Shown: positions 10,400 through 22,912 of the stretch, in pieces
Numbering within the stretch: position 1 is the first letter of the stretch
Layout: each line of letters opens with the position of its first letter
DNA from: Ottelia alismoides
Taxonomy: Eukaryota > Streptophyta > Magnoliopsida > Alismatales > Hydrocharitaceae
Direction of reading: 5' to 3'
Assembly: GCA_037367405.1 (NCBI GenBank)
Contig: JAZKJV010010620.1
Location: 62,001-126,000 of the forward strand
DNA: 64,000 bases
Translations under genes and position numbers: made by a program
Notes under the pieces: model-generated
Told to the model about the DNA's origin: nothing
Seen by the model: the letters and a program-made list of their open reading frames with translations, nothing else
Databases searched by the model: none

Positions 10400-12302
10400 T
10401 CTTTAAGTAGGTTGTGGTGTTTAGTTGTGAGAGAGATATGTGATTTGGGAAGCGAACGTCGAGCAACAACTCGTGCTCACAATCATATATAGCCTATGAT
10501 TAATATATAGATGTTTTGAGAAAAATAAGTGAACAATCACAATCTCTGATTAGCATAAATAATTCCTTTTTATTGAAATTATGAGATAAACACTTGGGAA
10601 TAGGTTTGACGAATTACGATTGTATAGGATTTACCTGAGTTTCTATATATTTTGCGTTGATGAATGAAGTATGGAGAAGGATTTTTGCTCTTTGATGTCG
10701 AGGAAGAGAATATTATAGCTCTGTCTTCAATGCCCTAGTCCATCTATTATGTTTGTCGTGTTATGGATATCTTTATGAGGTTATTTCAAAATTCTTTTTC
10801 TATTCTCATTTATCAGTATCCACTTATCAAGGTATAGAGATGGCACAACTTCATTTTTATTTATATATATTTAGCATGTCCTATGTAATCATATACAATT
10901 TTTACTGTTCATACACATCGTCAGCAACATGATTCTCTATTATCCTATTTGATATATTAGATTTGAGAAGACTGTTGAGCTCTTGTGTTGTACCTTCAAT
11001 TTATTTTCTAAATTTTCCATTTTTTAATGACTTATGGGTCTAATCTTATATGTTTGCAGAACAACATAATTTGAAAAATCATATTCATTTCCTTTATACA
11101 TCACAAACGACCGTCTCATAATATGTTAAAGTGGCTGCCATTACACTTTCTGAACTCATTGACGTTACTCAAAGTATCCAGTTAGAAGTAACACCCTGAA
11201 ATTCGTACTCTTCTCACAAAGAACAATAATTACATGTTAATTTTATGTTTTTTTAATTGTTTTATAAATTCTGTAAGCAACCACATACCGGGTTAAAGTT
11301 CATGTTTTTGCTATTTTCACGGATAGATGTGGTATGAATGTTGCAAAAAATGTTTAGCTACATACACCTGTCTTTCAACAATAGTTTCTGCCTGAATTGT
11401 TCCGCCGAAAATCCCGTTTGTGTCTTTAGGTACTTATTCAACATATCCTGCATGCATTTTCTGTTATTTTAACCTACCTTACAACACTTCAAGAAATTTG
11501 TTAGTGGACATAGTAGCACCATCTATTTTTATTTAGGTGTCATTTAAGGATAAAACTTAGGATTGCGACATGATGTAACACAGATGAAATTTACATCACA
11601 AGTGTTGGAGATGTTGTAGAAAAAGATTGGATATGACAATGCCTCAATTTCAAGAACTACGTAGACAGGTAAAAATTTAACTCTTTCTTACAATAAGAAA
11701 ATTAACACTTGTCTTTAATTGCAAAGTTCTTGATAATAATGTTACTTCTTACATGAATTGTATGTAAGAAGATGCATTGGAACTGCCGAGACACCTTGTC
11801 AATTCACGTTTATGAAAAAGATATATATTTTATGTAAGAGTAACACAGAAAAACCGTGAATTTGTTCGTGTAAAAGATTTCACTCCTACTTCGATTCAAG
11901 AGATTAACATCTTACCCATGTTGGGTACTTGACAACATTTGTATGTATATCTGCGTTACTTTCTACACTCAGACAATCATTTTTTACAAGGGCAGTTTAA
12001 TACTTGCTACGTTTCTTACTCATTTCATGGTTACAATGCTTAGGACTTCACACATCTCCATATAGGATATACAACATTTTTTGTCAACTGCTTCCTAACA
12101 TGTCAATATGAACTTGATTACCATGTTTTGATTTTTTTGTTATTAAAAGAATATGTGTAAAGATTTTATAGATGGGGACATACTTTGCCACCTTTTATCT
12201 CGTTGGATTAGGGTTTACCAAGCTTTGATGTCTTTTGTTATTAAAAGAACATGTATAAATGTTTTACAGACATGATCATCTTTTGCCCATCTTTATATGT
12301 GT
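10400..12302. other. Unassigned AT-rich DNA
   Basis: No ORF above background, terminal repeat or domain was recognised in this stretch. It could contain decayed elements that I cannot identify by eye. Confidence 0.5.
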
Positions 12303-12305
12303 TAT

Positions 12306-12614
12306 CACTACAAGAAAGATGAGTTGTTATCACGAAATGTGGTTATGGAAACTTGAGGCCACGATAATTCCGTGGCCACTAGTTTCTCGTAGCTACAATA
12401 TGTGGCCAAAGTCTTCATACAAGAGCTGTGATCATGACAAGTTCTGTGGTCACTTGTAGTGGCCACGACATATTCGTAGTTAGATAGCTCTTGCGATGTG
12501 ACTTGTAGCTAGGGCTACTGGCCACGACGTGTTGTGGTCAGAGACCAATTCTGTGTCACAAGCCCCACATCTGTGGGTATAGTTCTGTAGCCACAACTTA
12601 TTTTCCTTGTAATG
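12306..12614. mobile_element. CACTA-type miniature element
   Basis: Starts CACTACAAGAAAGATG and ends TTTTCCTTGTAATG, the inverted ends of En/Spm (CACTA) elements. The 3-bp duplication TAT is present at 12303-12305 and 12615-12617, as expected for CACTA. Subterminal GTGGCCAC and GTAGCCAC-like words recur in both orientations, resembling transposase-binding subterminal repeats. At 309 bp with no coding capacity it is a deletion derivative. Confidence 0.85.
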
Positions 12615-12617
12615 TAT

Positions 12618-14470
12618 GCATTGTAAAACCAAACCAACTTTCATGTAAAACTCTTGTGTTTAGTCGTTAATGTTATTGTATTATCGCCATCAAGAAAGCA
12701 TTTACATTTGCACGGTATGGACACGCTCGCAATAAAATGATGTTTCTTCCTGCATAATCTATTGTAATACAAGATATTTGTCATAACGTCTGAAGTGTTT
12801 TAGATTTATTTGTAATATAATATGTTTGTCAATCTCTTTGAACTGTTTAAGATGTATTTTCCTCACTTTTTCTTTTTCTTTCCAGGCTACCTTCAAATGT
12901 TATATTTTAAATCAAGTATGGCGATACAAAACAACTAATTTCCATTTATTATCGCATTAGATCCAAAAAATAAAGTTCACGGCGCAACACACGAATTTTA
13001 CACTAGTTCTTATGTTTACACTTGGATATCATATCATTGAAATCGGTTCAATCTAAAACAAATATTTCCACTTTCGTGCATTAGAAATTGACCACTTAAT
13101 TTGATCCTTTTGACCACTAATGCAAATCTTTCTGGGAATATTATATGGACAGGGAAAATATAATTAAATAGTTATTAGTAGCACGTTGCATACTTCATCC
13201 TTACATTTATTCAATACTCATGACATCAATCAAGTGGCAGAAATCTTGTTTCTCCTCAATCAATCATGCACTATAATTTGCAATATAATATTTGTTCTTT
13301 TTTTGTATTTTCTAACCATGGAATACTCTCCTCCCATCTCTTCGTGGTATATAAAAATATTATTTGGTGGATGTCATATTTTATTGATTTTTAAAATATC
13401 CTATAGAGATTGTGAACATATATAAAATCATATCCTTGGGACCTTGACAATGTTAATGGAGGAAGCATATCTCACGACGACCACTTGTAGATAATTATCT
13501 TTCTAATTACTAAGATTTCTACGTATATAACGTCATGTAGTAATTAATTAAAGCCAATCACTTTCACCACATGTCGCATATGAATAATTTCCATTTATTT
13601 TTCTCAATTGACGACAAAGAAAATCTTAGCCATTTTAGCATAACTTCCTAACGTCGCTTACATCCCAAAGAAGAAAGGTCGGATTCTCATGCATATTTGA
13701 AAATCGTTATTTTACCACTAATGTTAAATATATAAAACGTAATTTTTTTTAAAAAATAATCTTTATATTAAATGTAAGAAAAGATTAATTGAATAAGAAT
13801 GAGAATATAATTTATGCTTAATCATGAATTAAAAGTTGTTCCATATGTTTTTCAATTAATAGCTTCCTTCAGAATTGTTTGTGCCTCTCCCGTGAATGTT
13901 TTGCTAGAAGATATAATATCTTGGATTAAAGTTTATTCTTTTTTAAATAGCTACGTAACTGAACAAGAAACTTCTTTATGTGTCCAATTTCTAACAAATC
14001 ATGAGATCCATTCATTCCAGTATAAATAATAATTATTTGTTCATCAATCATAAGAAGATTTGCTAAGGATTGTTTAAGCAACTCATATAATCGTTGATCT
14101 CTTGTCAATTGGTTCTGAGTAGCTTTATCAAGCACGGGTTTAGGTAAAGAAAGCAAAATGATGCGTTGGTGCACGTCTTGACAGTCTTCAAATATGGGCT
14201 ACTCGTAAGTTTTTCGTCGATGGACCGCGCTAAGTTCCTGAAAATAGAAATGACTTGTTCTCCTTTTTATTGGCTTTTTTGTTAGTCGTTATAGTTTTAG
14301 TTTAGGGTGGGACTGTCATTCTCGCAAACTCGCTGATAAGTTATGAACTATTCCGGTGTCCGACCACAAGATGGGCATCAACTGAATTTTGGCATTTTAG
14401 ATGAAGGAAAATTGATCTTTTTTATAAAAAAATTCATGATTATTAATATATCATATATTTTGTAACGTAT
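12618..14470. other. Unassigned AT-rich DNA
   Basis: Only weak ORFs, for example 82 codons on the minus strand at 13926-14174, with no motif I recognise. No terminal repeats were found. Confidence 0.5.
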
Positions 14471-14479
14471 TGCTAACAA

Positions 14480-15127
14480 CATCTAGGTGTGCACATAGAG
14501 CATTGTACTACATGGATGCGGTTTTCTTTCAGGTGTGCACATGTTTACCATCATTTGTTCATGGTCCCCATCATTATTCTTGTTTTGTCAACCAGAGTTT
14601 TCATGTGAGCCATAGGGACTCCAGAGTAGAGGACCATTCCCTGTGCCATGTTGGCAAGAGTTTTCATGTGGTATCTTAGGTACACCAGAGTAGTGCACCA
14701 TTCTCTGTGCCAGATGAGAGAGACCCAGTTCTCCGAAGAGGAGACCTTTTCAGACTCCATTCTCCAACGACCGTGGACTCTGACGAGGATTGCACAGCCA
14801 CGACCCTTTTCAGTTCGCCCCTTTTCAAAGATGAAGCAGTTGTCCACATTATTGTGGCGGGCCAGAGTACTCCGACGAGGAGACTCATTTTCAGTTGCAA
14901 TGACTTTGACAGCCGCAGTTCAGAGCACATGCTCTCTGACGAGGAGATTCAGTAGACTCACACTCTAGCCCGTTCGTCCTCCTCACCTGCACGGCATGAG
15001 AAGCAATATCCTCGACTGCAGCAGTTGTGTGCGTTGAGTTGATATTGTCCGTAGTGTCTTGTAGCGTGAGTTGAGTTTCTGTTTGTTTGTCCAAGCTGAG
15101 CATTGCATGCTCCAGCTTGAGGGCGAA
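14480..15127 (+). pseudogene. 3' internal end of a decayed Copia element
   Basis: Directly upstream of an LTR at 15128. The last bases read GCATGCTCCAGCTTGAGGGC, matching the very common end of plant Copia polyproteins (LHAPA-stop) merged with the polypurine tract. Upstream, short imperfect duplications occur: the word GAGTTTTCATGTG followed by CCAGAGTAG and CATTC(C/T)CTGTGCC appears twice at 14593-14715. All frames are interrupted. It is the remnant of one integrated Copia element. Confidence 0.6.
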
Positions 15128-15441
15128 TGTTGGAGTATTTGTTATGTGCGTCTATTGTGTTGTATGAGGGTAAATGGATCATGGAGAAAATCCATTTACC
15201 CCATCCAGTTGTTTTGTCCCACATTGTCCAGTGGTGGGACTTGGAGGCTCTGGAGAGGCTATATAAGTAGCCCCAGGCCTCCTGTATCAATTGAGAAAAA
15301 GGAATGAAATATCCACCCCTTTGAGGGCTTCTCCTGTGGTTTCATCTCACCCTTCACGGAGTAGGGTTCCACGTTAAATCTCGCATTCTTTATGTTCTTT
15401 ATCTTTTTCCATGTTACGCTTTCGCATGTTCATCTTCTACA
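15128..15441 (+). repeat. Copia LTR, plus orientation
   Basis: Starts TGTTGGAGTATTTG after a purine tract and ends TTCTACA. It contains a TATA-like GGCTATATAAGTAGC and a downstream GGGTTCCACGTTAAATC word. About 314 bp. It shares its full layout with the inverted neighbour at 15442-15754. As the purine tract is upstream, this is the 3' LTR of the Copia remnant. Confidence 0.8.
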
Positions 15442-15754
15442 TTAGAAAATAGGAAGCGGAAGCGTATCAGAATAAAGAAATAAAATATTTTGAGAACAAC
15501 GGGATTTACGTGGAACCCTACTCCTTAAGGAGCGGGATGAAACCGCGAGAGAATGCCTCAGAGGGTTGGTGTGTCTATTATACTTTTCTCAATGGATACA
15601 GGAGGTCTAGAGCTCCTTATATAGCCTCCTCAGAGCCTCCAAGTCCCACCACTGGTAGATGTGGGACTAAACTCAGTGGTGGGGTAAATGGATCCTGGAG
15701 GGATCCATTTACGTACCTATTACATAAGTGATGCATGCTCTAAATACTCTAACA
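15442..15754 (-). repeat. Copia LTR, minus orientation, joined tail to tail
   Basis: On the minus strand it starts TGTTAGAGTATTTAG. It carries the same CAGTGGTGGGACTTGGAGGC block, a TATA-like GGCTATATAAGGAGC and a GGGTTCCACGTAAATCCC word. At about 313 bp it is the same length as the plus-oriented LTR and starts where that one ends. No internal region belongs to it, so it is a solo or rearranged LTR. Confidence 0.8.
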
Positions 15755-15889
15755 GTATTAACAAAAAAAGATCGTTCTGTAGGAGGGGTCAAGGAAGTTT
15801 GACAAAATGTTCGAGGCAGACTACAGAAATAACTTCCAGCTTACTTGATCTAAAGACCAAGTTTGGCTTAGTATAGATCTTCTTGGAAG

Positions 15890-16130
15890 GAAAGAAGCAA
15901 TCTTCCAATAGAAAACAAAGAAAATCAATCACACCACAAGAAATGAAGACGTATATGGAAAATCCCTCTCATGCGGAAAGGAAAAATCATAGGAAGCGAG
16001 ACCCAAGCAGTTCTTCACCTTTTTAATGAAAGAAAGAGGGGGATTGGTTACATATATAGTCCCATAGAGTCAAATGTATCCTCACCCCGACTTGTAAACT
16101 CACCAAGATTTAAAACATCGACATCGATAA
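15890..16130 (-). repeat. Possible further Copia-type LTR piece
   Basis: On the minus strand it has a TATA-like GACTATATATGTAACC followed downstream by a CTTCCTATGATTTTTCC and GAGGGATTTTCC layout that resembles Copia LTR promoter/leader regions. No termini or partner were found. Confidence 0.3.
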
Positions 16131-16134
16131 GTAT

Positions 16135-17010
16135 CGGTAAGTTTGGATAGGGATACATCTATGATATATCAACGATGGCGGTGGAAATCTCAAAAATGGT
16201 TCAAAAAATAATTTTCTACTTAATAAAATCATTTTAGTTCTTAAAATGATAAATAACATTCAAATCCACTCTTATAGGCAAGGAGTTGTATTTAGCACAT
16301 TAATATAAAATCACATATATCGTGGCATCATATACATACACTCTGCAAAGTATTGACTATTAAGAGATACATAAAGCAAATAACTAAATTCGCCCAATAA
16401 CAATATACACTATATCTTTCATAATAATAAATAATTGCATGTTCTAAAAACCGAGATATGCCAACGAGCTGACCACATATACTACATGTATCTTTGTTCG
16501 GCTTCTATTTTAGCTCGTTCTCTTGGGTGCACATCAATTTAAAAAAAAAAATCTTCAGCACAAACATGCATATAGCCTTTATAAATGCAAACTCTAAGAT
16601 CAGGTGCTTGCAATCTGCTTCCATTTGGGCAGAATCCTTTTTCAGGTTTTTCTATTTTTTTATTTTTAAGGAGGGGGACTAGGAGAATGTGCACTCGATT
16701 GTTCTCGAGGTGGAGGGTCAGTAGAAGAGGGAGGTAGAGCAAACTCTAGTTTTACAAGTTGTGTGGTCTGATCGATTTCCTCAGGGATCCCGAACATCAA
16801 TTCACCAAGTTTATTCATCCTTTCACCCACGTGTCTAGCGGCATGCGATCTATTGGGAGACTTTTCTAAGTTCATCAGTTATGGAATCAGCTCTCCTAAC
16901 AATCCAAGAAAAGTCATCGCTGCCAGAGCTTCCATGATAAGACCTTTTTTATGCAAAAGAGGGAGATCTCCCGAGGCGGGAGTCACCACAACAACACTTT
17001 CATTAAATAA
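16135..17010. other. Unassigned DNA
   Basis: Short ORFs in several frames, no convincing domain. A cluster of ATCGATA and GATACATC words around 16110-16180 was noted without further support. Confidence 0.45.
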
Positions 17011-17022
17011 AGGTAGAGTACA

Positions 17023-17250
17023 TCAACGTGAAGCCCAAAAATTGTAAAGAGCATTACAATGTGATACAATATTCTCTGAATAAAACCTCTGATTTTTAAA
17101 TATCAGCTCATTCCGACCAGTCCATAAGGCCCAAAGCACCACAAACGGTTTTGAACAGTCATCCATCGAACCCATGCCCACTGCGTGAACCGATCTCCAA
17201 AACGCCTCTAACCCGCTGACCTCCACCCAAGAGATCTCCATCGCTGTGGT
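17023..17250 (-). pseudogene. LINE polyprotein C-terminal remnant
   Basis: The minus strand encodes FVVLWALWTGRNELIFKNQ followed by FYSENIVSHCNALYNFW. This resembles the W-x-x-W-x-x-R-N-x-x-x-F segment near the end of plant LINE ORF2 proteins. Only about 72 codons remain. A T-rich stretch with GGGGCGAACACC and CTCCCCC words at 17395-17500 resembles a LINE 3' end but is on the plus strand, so the two may come from different copies. Confidence 0.5.
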
Positions 17251-17259
17251 CGATTTGGT

Positions 17260-18140
17260 TGGGGAGAAATGAGGCCCTCTTCTCAGGCCAATGCTTTTAC
17301 AAGGACAACGTGCTTATTCACTGTACGAGACTTGTGGATGATTGGGTTGCGGTTTAGGCCCCAGTTCGTTTTTGGTTTGGTGGGGGTTGTGGTGTTTCTT
17401 TGTACAATTTTTACCTGTATTTTATTTTACTCTGTTTCTTGTTAGTTTTTTTAATATATTGGGGCGAACACCGCTGAGTGTCTCCCCCTTTTTTTGTCTT
17501 AAAAAAAAGAGATCCACGTCGCCCTCCAAACTTGTGTTGATGTCACGCATCTGAAGAAAAGGTAGTCCGTGCCCTCCACTGTGCCCTCACACCTATCGCA
17601 ACATGTGTCTGCCGAAATAGTGGGTTATCATACCCATTATATCGCAAAGACGATGTGCAGTTGTGGGTCGAGTATGATTCGTTCATGTGGTAGACACCGA
17701 TCATATTGAACTAGTGGAAAAGCGGGTTGTCAATCTCAACATAACGTGCCTCTCAATAGTTGCTCGCTCATTTAATTGTGTCTATTAAATACTTGCATAT
17801 TTATGGTCATCGTATGTGGTGTACCAAGGGGGGGAAGATGGTGAGTGAAAGAGGTTGGAGGGGTGGGATAGGTGGACAATCGAAGAGGTCACTAAGACGA
17901 TCAGAATCAATAGTTACATGGTGGATCCATATAGCATTGCTTTCCTTTTCATCACTTGTGTGGCATTACCGACTCTTATGTACTCACAATAATTCTCTAC
18001 TGCTATATAAAAGTGCATGGCCTTTGCATCCATCACATACAATAATTCTCTATTGTGTGGTATCATGAGTGGCACGATGGAACATGAAAGAGCTTGGAAA
18101 CCTCGTGATGATGATGGAGTAAGAGATTGTCTATGATGGA
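17260..18140. other. Unassigned DNA
   Basis: No supported gene. The T-rich 17395-17510 segment may be a LINE 3' tail. Confidence 0.4.
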
Positions 18141-19532
18141 TAGGGCTGTCAGAAAAATCTCGGGTTCGATATTCGCTCAGGTTCGATTCGATAAAAGTTC
18201 GATTCGAATTCGATTCGATCATAAACGAACCGAACCTTAACAAAATTTTGGGTTCGTTTAAATAAACGAACCGAACCTTGAAATGATAGGTTCGCTCAGG
18301 TTCGGTTCGTTAATAGTTCGATAATATATATATATATATATAAGTAATTACACTTATATAATATGATTTAGGAATTGAGATCACGTGTAAATCTCACAAG
18401 TAAAGTACCTTTATATTTAACTTGATGTTCAATTTTCAGAAATTATGGGATTCAATATGAAATTTTCCCAAAAAAACCCTAAACTCCCCACTCCCTATCC
18501 CGTATCATTCTTTCCAGCCGCCGCACCCCTCTCCTTCAACCCTCTCCGTGCGACCCACAACCTCGTAGCCTCCCGCCCGTGCGTGCGCGACCTCCCGGCC
18601 TTCCGCCCGTGCGTGCGCGACCTCCCAGCCTCCGCACCTCTCCGACGCGCAACCTCCCAGCCTCCCGCCCGTGCGACGCGCGACCCCACCTCTCCGCGCA
18701 ACCTCCGCGCGTGGCGCGACCGCACCTCTCCGCGCGACCGCAACTCTCCACAGGTGCGGCTCCCCGTCTCCGCGGTGCTGCCCTCCCTCCACGCAACGCG
18801 AGCAGCCACCTTCTCCTCGCCGCGGTGCCGACCAGCCTCCTGCACGACCGCGCAACGCCCTGTCCAGCCTCCTGCACGACCGCACCTCCGCGCGACACGG
18901 CCAGAAGTGCGGCTCCCTCTCGCCACGCGACCCAGCAGCATTGCCGCCCCCCATCCACGCGACACGGTCACAGCCTGCAGGTGCCGCTCGTCCTCGCCGT
19001 GCGACTTGGCTGCAGTACCGTTCTCCCTCTCCACGCAACAACGATCCACATCGACAGAAATGATGAGTTCTCAAGGTTTGCATTCAGGTATTGATATGTC
19101 ATATTTTTTATATTGTTTCATATCGTAGTTAGATTTGTAAATCATAAATTTGATAGATATTGATATGTCATATTTTTTATATTGTTTCATATCGTAGTTA
19201 GATTATTAAATCATAAATTTGATGAGTGTGTATTAATCGAACCTTTAACCAATCGAATTCAGGCTTTTATTGTGTTCATTTATTGCAATTTAATCGAACC
19301 TTTAACGAATCGAATCGAACCTTCACGAACTTAACTTGTGCTCATTCACTTCGTATATAATCGAACCTTTAACGAACCGAACCGAACCTTCGCGAACCTC
19401 AATCGAATCGAACCGAACCTGAACCTGATTTTAATCTTATCGAATCGAGCCGAACCCGAACCTATATACCTAATAAACGAACCGAACCGGACCTGGGTAG
19501 GTTCGCTCAGGTTCGGTTCGTTTACACCCCTA
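18141..19532. mobile_element. Composite element with GGTTCG-rich ends and GC-rich core
   Basis: Starts TAGGGCTGTCAG and ends GTTTACACCCCTA; the outer ends are inverted TAGGG/CCCTA. Both flanks (18141-18330 and 19220-19532) are packed with GGTTCG, CGAACC and GAACCGAACC words, as in hAT-derived miniature elements. The centre (18480-19060) is about 600 bp of GC-rich sequence. An 8-bp duplication could not be demonstrated, so the superfamily is an inference. Confidence 0.55.
18550..18700. repeat. GC-rich minisatellite in the element core
   Basis: CCCGTGCGTGCGCGACCTCC occurs twice about 36 bp apart, with partial copies further on (CAACCTCCCAGCCTCC). It explains the overlapping arginine/alanine-rich ORFs found here on both strands. 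Confidence 0.65.
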
Positions 19533-19747
19533 TATGCAAGTCATACACATTTCATTGGAGGAAGTAGAGGTTACCCTATTCCAATCATTGAAAAAGTGGG
19601 AATTTTTTATCATATCGTGAGAAGTTTGATAGCTTCTATATCATTAAGTTTATGGAACTTCAATGATTCCGATTATTATAAATGACGTATCTCGCAAGTT
19701 AGGTTAACACAGGACCGTGTTATATTAATTGCAACCAATAATTAAAC

Positions 19748-20438
19748 TCAAGGTTTTAAAAGCTGGACCAGACATTGAACCGGTTAGTATTCGGTTTGGT
19801 CTAACAAGGTCGGACTGTCGGTCCAAACCGGTCGGACCGGTGATGATGCCAGCATGACGTCATCATTCATATCGACTCGGAAAAAACCGGACCGGGCTTA
19901 ATTTACTGGTCCAACCGATTGAACCGGTTTTTTGAACCGATAAAATCGGATAGATATATGTAAATATGTATTTATATATCAATAAAATAATCATTTAAAA
20001 TGTCAAATCTTTCAACATAAAAATATGATTGTCCATTTCGAATAAAACTCTACAAAAAATAGTCACATTTTCTAGCATTATATATGAATATAATATTGTA
20101 ATAATTTATTTATAGTTGCTTTAGAAAATTATCCCAAGAAAGTAGTGGCACAAGAAAAAAGAGAGGGACGTAACTGAAATTGTAGAATTTAAGAAGGATA
20201 CAAGTGATAAATACCCTATTATTTCATTATTTAAACCTTTATTTTTTAAAAATATACTAAACCATCAAATCCAGGTCAACCCGATCCAACCACCCAGGTC
20301 AACCCGGTCCAACCACCGATCTGGCCTCGTTTGTTATTTTTTTAAAAAAATTTAATTACCTAAAAACGACCGAACCGACCAGGTCAGGGCAGGTTCCCGG
20401 TTCGACCGGTCGATCCGGTCCGGTTTTTTAAACCCTGA
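19748..20438. mobile_element. hAT-like family G, copy 1
   Basis: Begins TCAAGGTTTTAAAAG and ends CCGGTTTTTTAAACCCTGA, rich in CCGGTC/GACCGG words. Its body (GGTGATGATGCCAGCATGAC, GAACCGGTTTTTTGAACC, AAAATCGGAT) matches 25167-25895 in order. Flanking octamers are poorly conserved here. Confidence 0.7.
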
Positions 20439-20639
20439 TTACACCTTTCTTGTAAACAGAGCAACAATGAATATCCTATAGATTTATCTGTAGACGAATT
20501 GACGATCAACGACTTGTATAATCTTTCTGCCCAATCCTTATACTAGCGCATGGTCCGTGCTTCACACGGGAAAGAACCATTCTACTGATAAAACATATAT
20601 TGATCAAATTACTGCACAATGTTGAAAGTATTTTATATC

Positions 20640-21974
20640 TCATATTCGTAACAAAGATTAAATCCATTGCTAACAATTCATATAGGAAGGTCTACTCATC
20701 GAACTAACATCGATTCATTTAATGTTTTATATGGTAATAATTATCTGTTGATTTTTTTCCTATCACAAGAAAAAAGATGAGAATAAATTGTCAAATTTCT
20801 CGTTCGTATATTTTACTTGAACCCATGCTTCACATGGTAAATATACAAACTATGTTGGAATACATATATTTGATGATGTAAATATGTTTAACTATATTCA
20901 TATATATTTGATTTATAATCATATTCCTTATCCATATGTTGTTGTCGATATTCACATTTGTTTTTGGATTTATACTCATATATGGTACTTCATATTTGTA
21001 AATATTAGTATTCGAATTCATATGATCGTTATATTATATACATGTAATTAGGAATTCGATTGTACATGTAATTAGGAATTCGATTGTAACTATATGCAAC
21101 ATAATTCAATGCAATTTTCTATAATATTAAATATTCATTTCATGGGAAAGTTATGAAATGCGGATATACTTAAGTAATCTATAAAATAATATTCCTATTA
21201 TTCAAGTTACACCCTCTATCTTCATTTTAAAATGAATATGTTTGTATGAATTAATATATTTTTTAATATCCTCAATATCTCTTAATTATGTGTTCGAAGT
21301 AATATATTTGAAATTATAATGAAAAGGTTACGTTAAAATCTTTTCATGAGAATTTGCGGCTTTAGGATATAAGCTAACAAATCGATATTAGGGTCATGTA
21401 CTGATCGAGTGGATAAAATCTTATCGAGCTTAAAAGGAAAGCACAATTGCAATTGAAGTATGAGTCATCCTAATGGATAAAGACTTGCGAACCCTACTAT
21501 TGGTAATGAGATCTGCCAGACACAAGGAGATTATACTGTATTACTTATAGTAGAGGGATGTATATATAATTACATAAAGCTATAATAGGTGTACCGTGCA
21601 CGTCAAATATCAGAATGTACAGGTGTATAATGCGCAAAATAACATTGGTCACGTGTTGGACCACACAAACTCTCAGTACGGGACCTTTATGTGAATATAA
21701 GAATGTCAAGGTTCGTCTGCAAGTTTTCAACTATCTCATGCTACGCATGTGAATCTCAAAGGACGGTGTGTGGTCCGATTGGTACCTATCACATATGATC
21801 TTAAGGTCCAGATGCATGGTATATAATATAGTATCTCTATGGTGCGTCAGATGAGATGATCTAATAGTGGTTGTACGATCTGGCACTAAACTGTGTTCAA
21901 GGCAGTGGAGTCAAACTCTGGTGATGCTCTGCTCCAGTTAGTTGAGACTGATTGGAGATCTCGTGCTCCTTAGT
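20640..21974. other. AT-rich interior of the Helitron candidate
   Basis: No gene was recognised. A 24-bp word beginning TACATGTAATTAGGAATTCG is duplicated at about 21038-21085. The 27-bp word GACTGATTGGAGATCTCGTG-CTCCTTA occurs at about 21948 and again at 24388 on the other side of the nested MULE, indicating a tandem duplication older than the MULE. Confidence 0.5.
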
Positions 21975-22239
21975 TGGTTGAGAGAGTTTTTTCCCCGAAT
22001 AGGCATGGCCCTGGTCGATATGCCCGGTCAGGACATGTCAGTTCCGAATTTCCGAGTCAGGGCATAGATCGGCGAATTGTTCGCCGATCCATAACCCTTC
22101 CCCATCTGCGATAATGTATCCATCGTGTAATTCATAATGTACAATTGATAATGTATAAATTATAAGATATATACATTATTATTTTATAATTGATAAAATA
22201 TTATTTTTTATACATTATTATTTTATAATTGATAATGTA

Positions 22240-22500
22240 TAAGTATTATTGATTGTTCCATTGTATATAAATATTTATAACTATTTTATAATAATAATGG
22301 ATAATACGTAAATATAATAGTAATATAATCATTATTGATTGTTCCATTGTATATAAATATAATATAATTATTGTTGAGATTTTTTTCCCGAATGGCCATG
22401 GGCATGGGCATGTTCCATTGTAAAATATTTTATAATAATAAAGGATAATATAATTATTATTGATTGTTCCATTGTATATAATAAATACATAAAGTATATA
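22240..22500. repeat. Dispersed copies of an AT-rich word in the MULE
   Basis: ATTGATTGTTCCATTGTATA recurs at about 22247, 22336 and 22460, with a partial GTTCCATTGTAAAATATTTT near 22412. A degenerate internal copy of the MULE terminus (TTTTTTTCCCGAATGGCCAT) lies at 22381-22401. Confidence 0.7.
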
Positions 22501-22690
22501 AAATATAATGGTATATGTTTGCGCAAAGTAAACATGCGTGTCACTCTTCAATTTCGTCCAAAAATAACTGACATAAACATCACATTCAACATCTCACAAG
22601 TGAGGATCCATTGTTTCAAACACGAAATAGGAAGATTACATCTAGCATTGCATTAGACAAATATGTTCTAAACACTACTAAGCATGTCCT

Positions 22691-22912
22691 CTAACGTTGT
22701 CGCTGTCCTCGAAGTACGCTCAGACGTGCGTACTTAAGTGCAATGGTGTAGTGTAGATCTGCCAACTCAGCATACAGTTCCTCCTCCTCGTCGTAGACGT
22801 CAGTGAGCGGGGAGGTCTCGCTCTGAGAACTCACATCCATCGGTGGAGGCATGGATTGTGGAGAGTAGTCAACCATTACTAATTGATACTTACAAATTAA
22901 TAATTGATACAT
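22691..22912 (-). CDS. Short hypothetical protein in the nested MULE
   Basis: I do not recognise the family. About 73 codons if the first methionine is used; later methionines at MVDYSP or MDVSSQ are also possible. The C-terminal half looks more protein-like than its AT-rich surroundings: an acidic patch (DVYDEEEELYAEL) followed by a probable amphipathic helix (ADLHYTIALKYARLSVLRG) and a basic end. It may be the last exon of a longer transcript started from the promoter-like region near the right terminal repeat, whose sense is the same (minus). It could equally be a captured gene end. No transposase motif. Confidence 0.4.
   Translation of the reverse strand: MYQLLICKYQLVMVDYSPQSMPPPMDVSSQSETSPLTDVYDEEEELYAELADLHYTIALKYARLSVLRGQRQR

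Noticed and set aside
13926..14174. 82-codon minus-strand ORF
   Set aside because: No recognisable motif, AT-rich surroundings; could be a retrotransposon scrap, but unsupported.
18445..19128. Overlapping long ORFs on both strands (up to 227 codons)
   Set aside because: They arise from GC-rich minisatellite sequence, are arginine/alanine/proline-rich in all frames, and have no domain.
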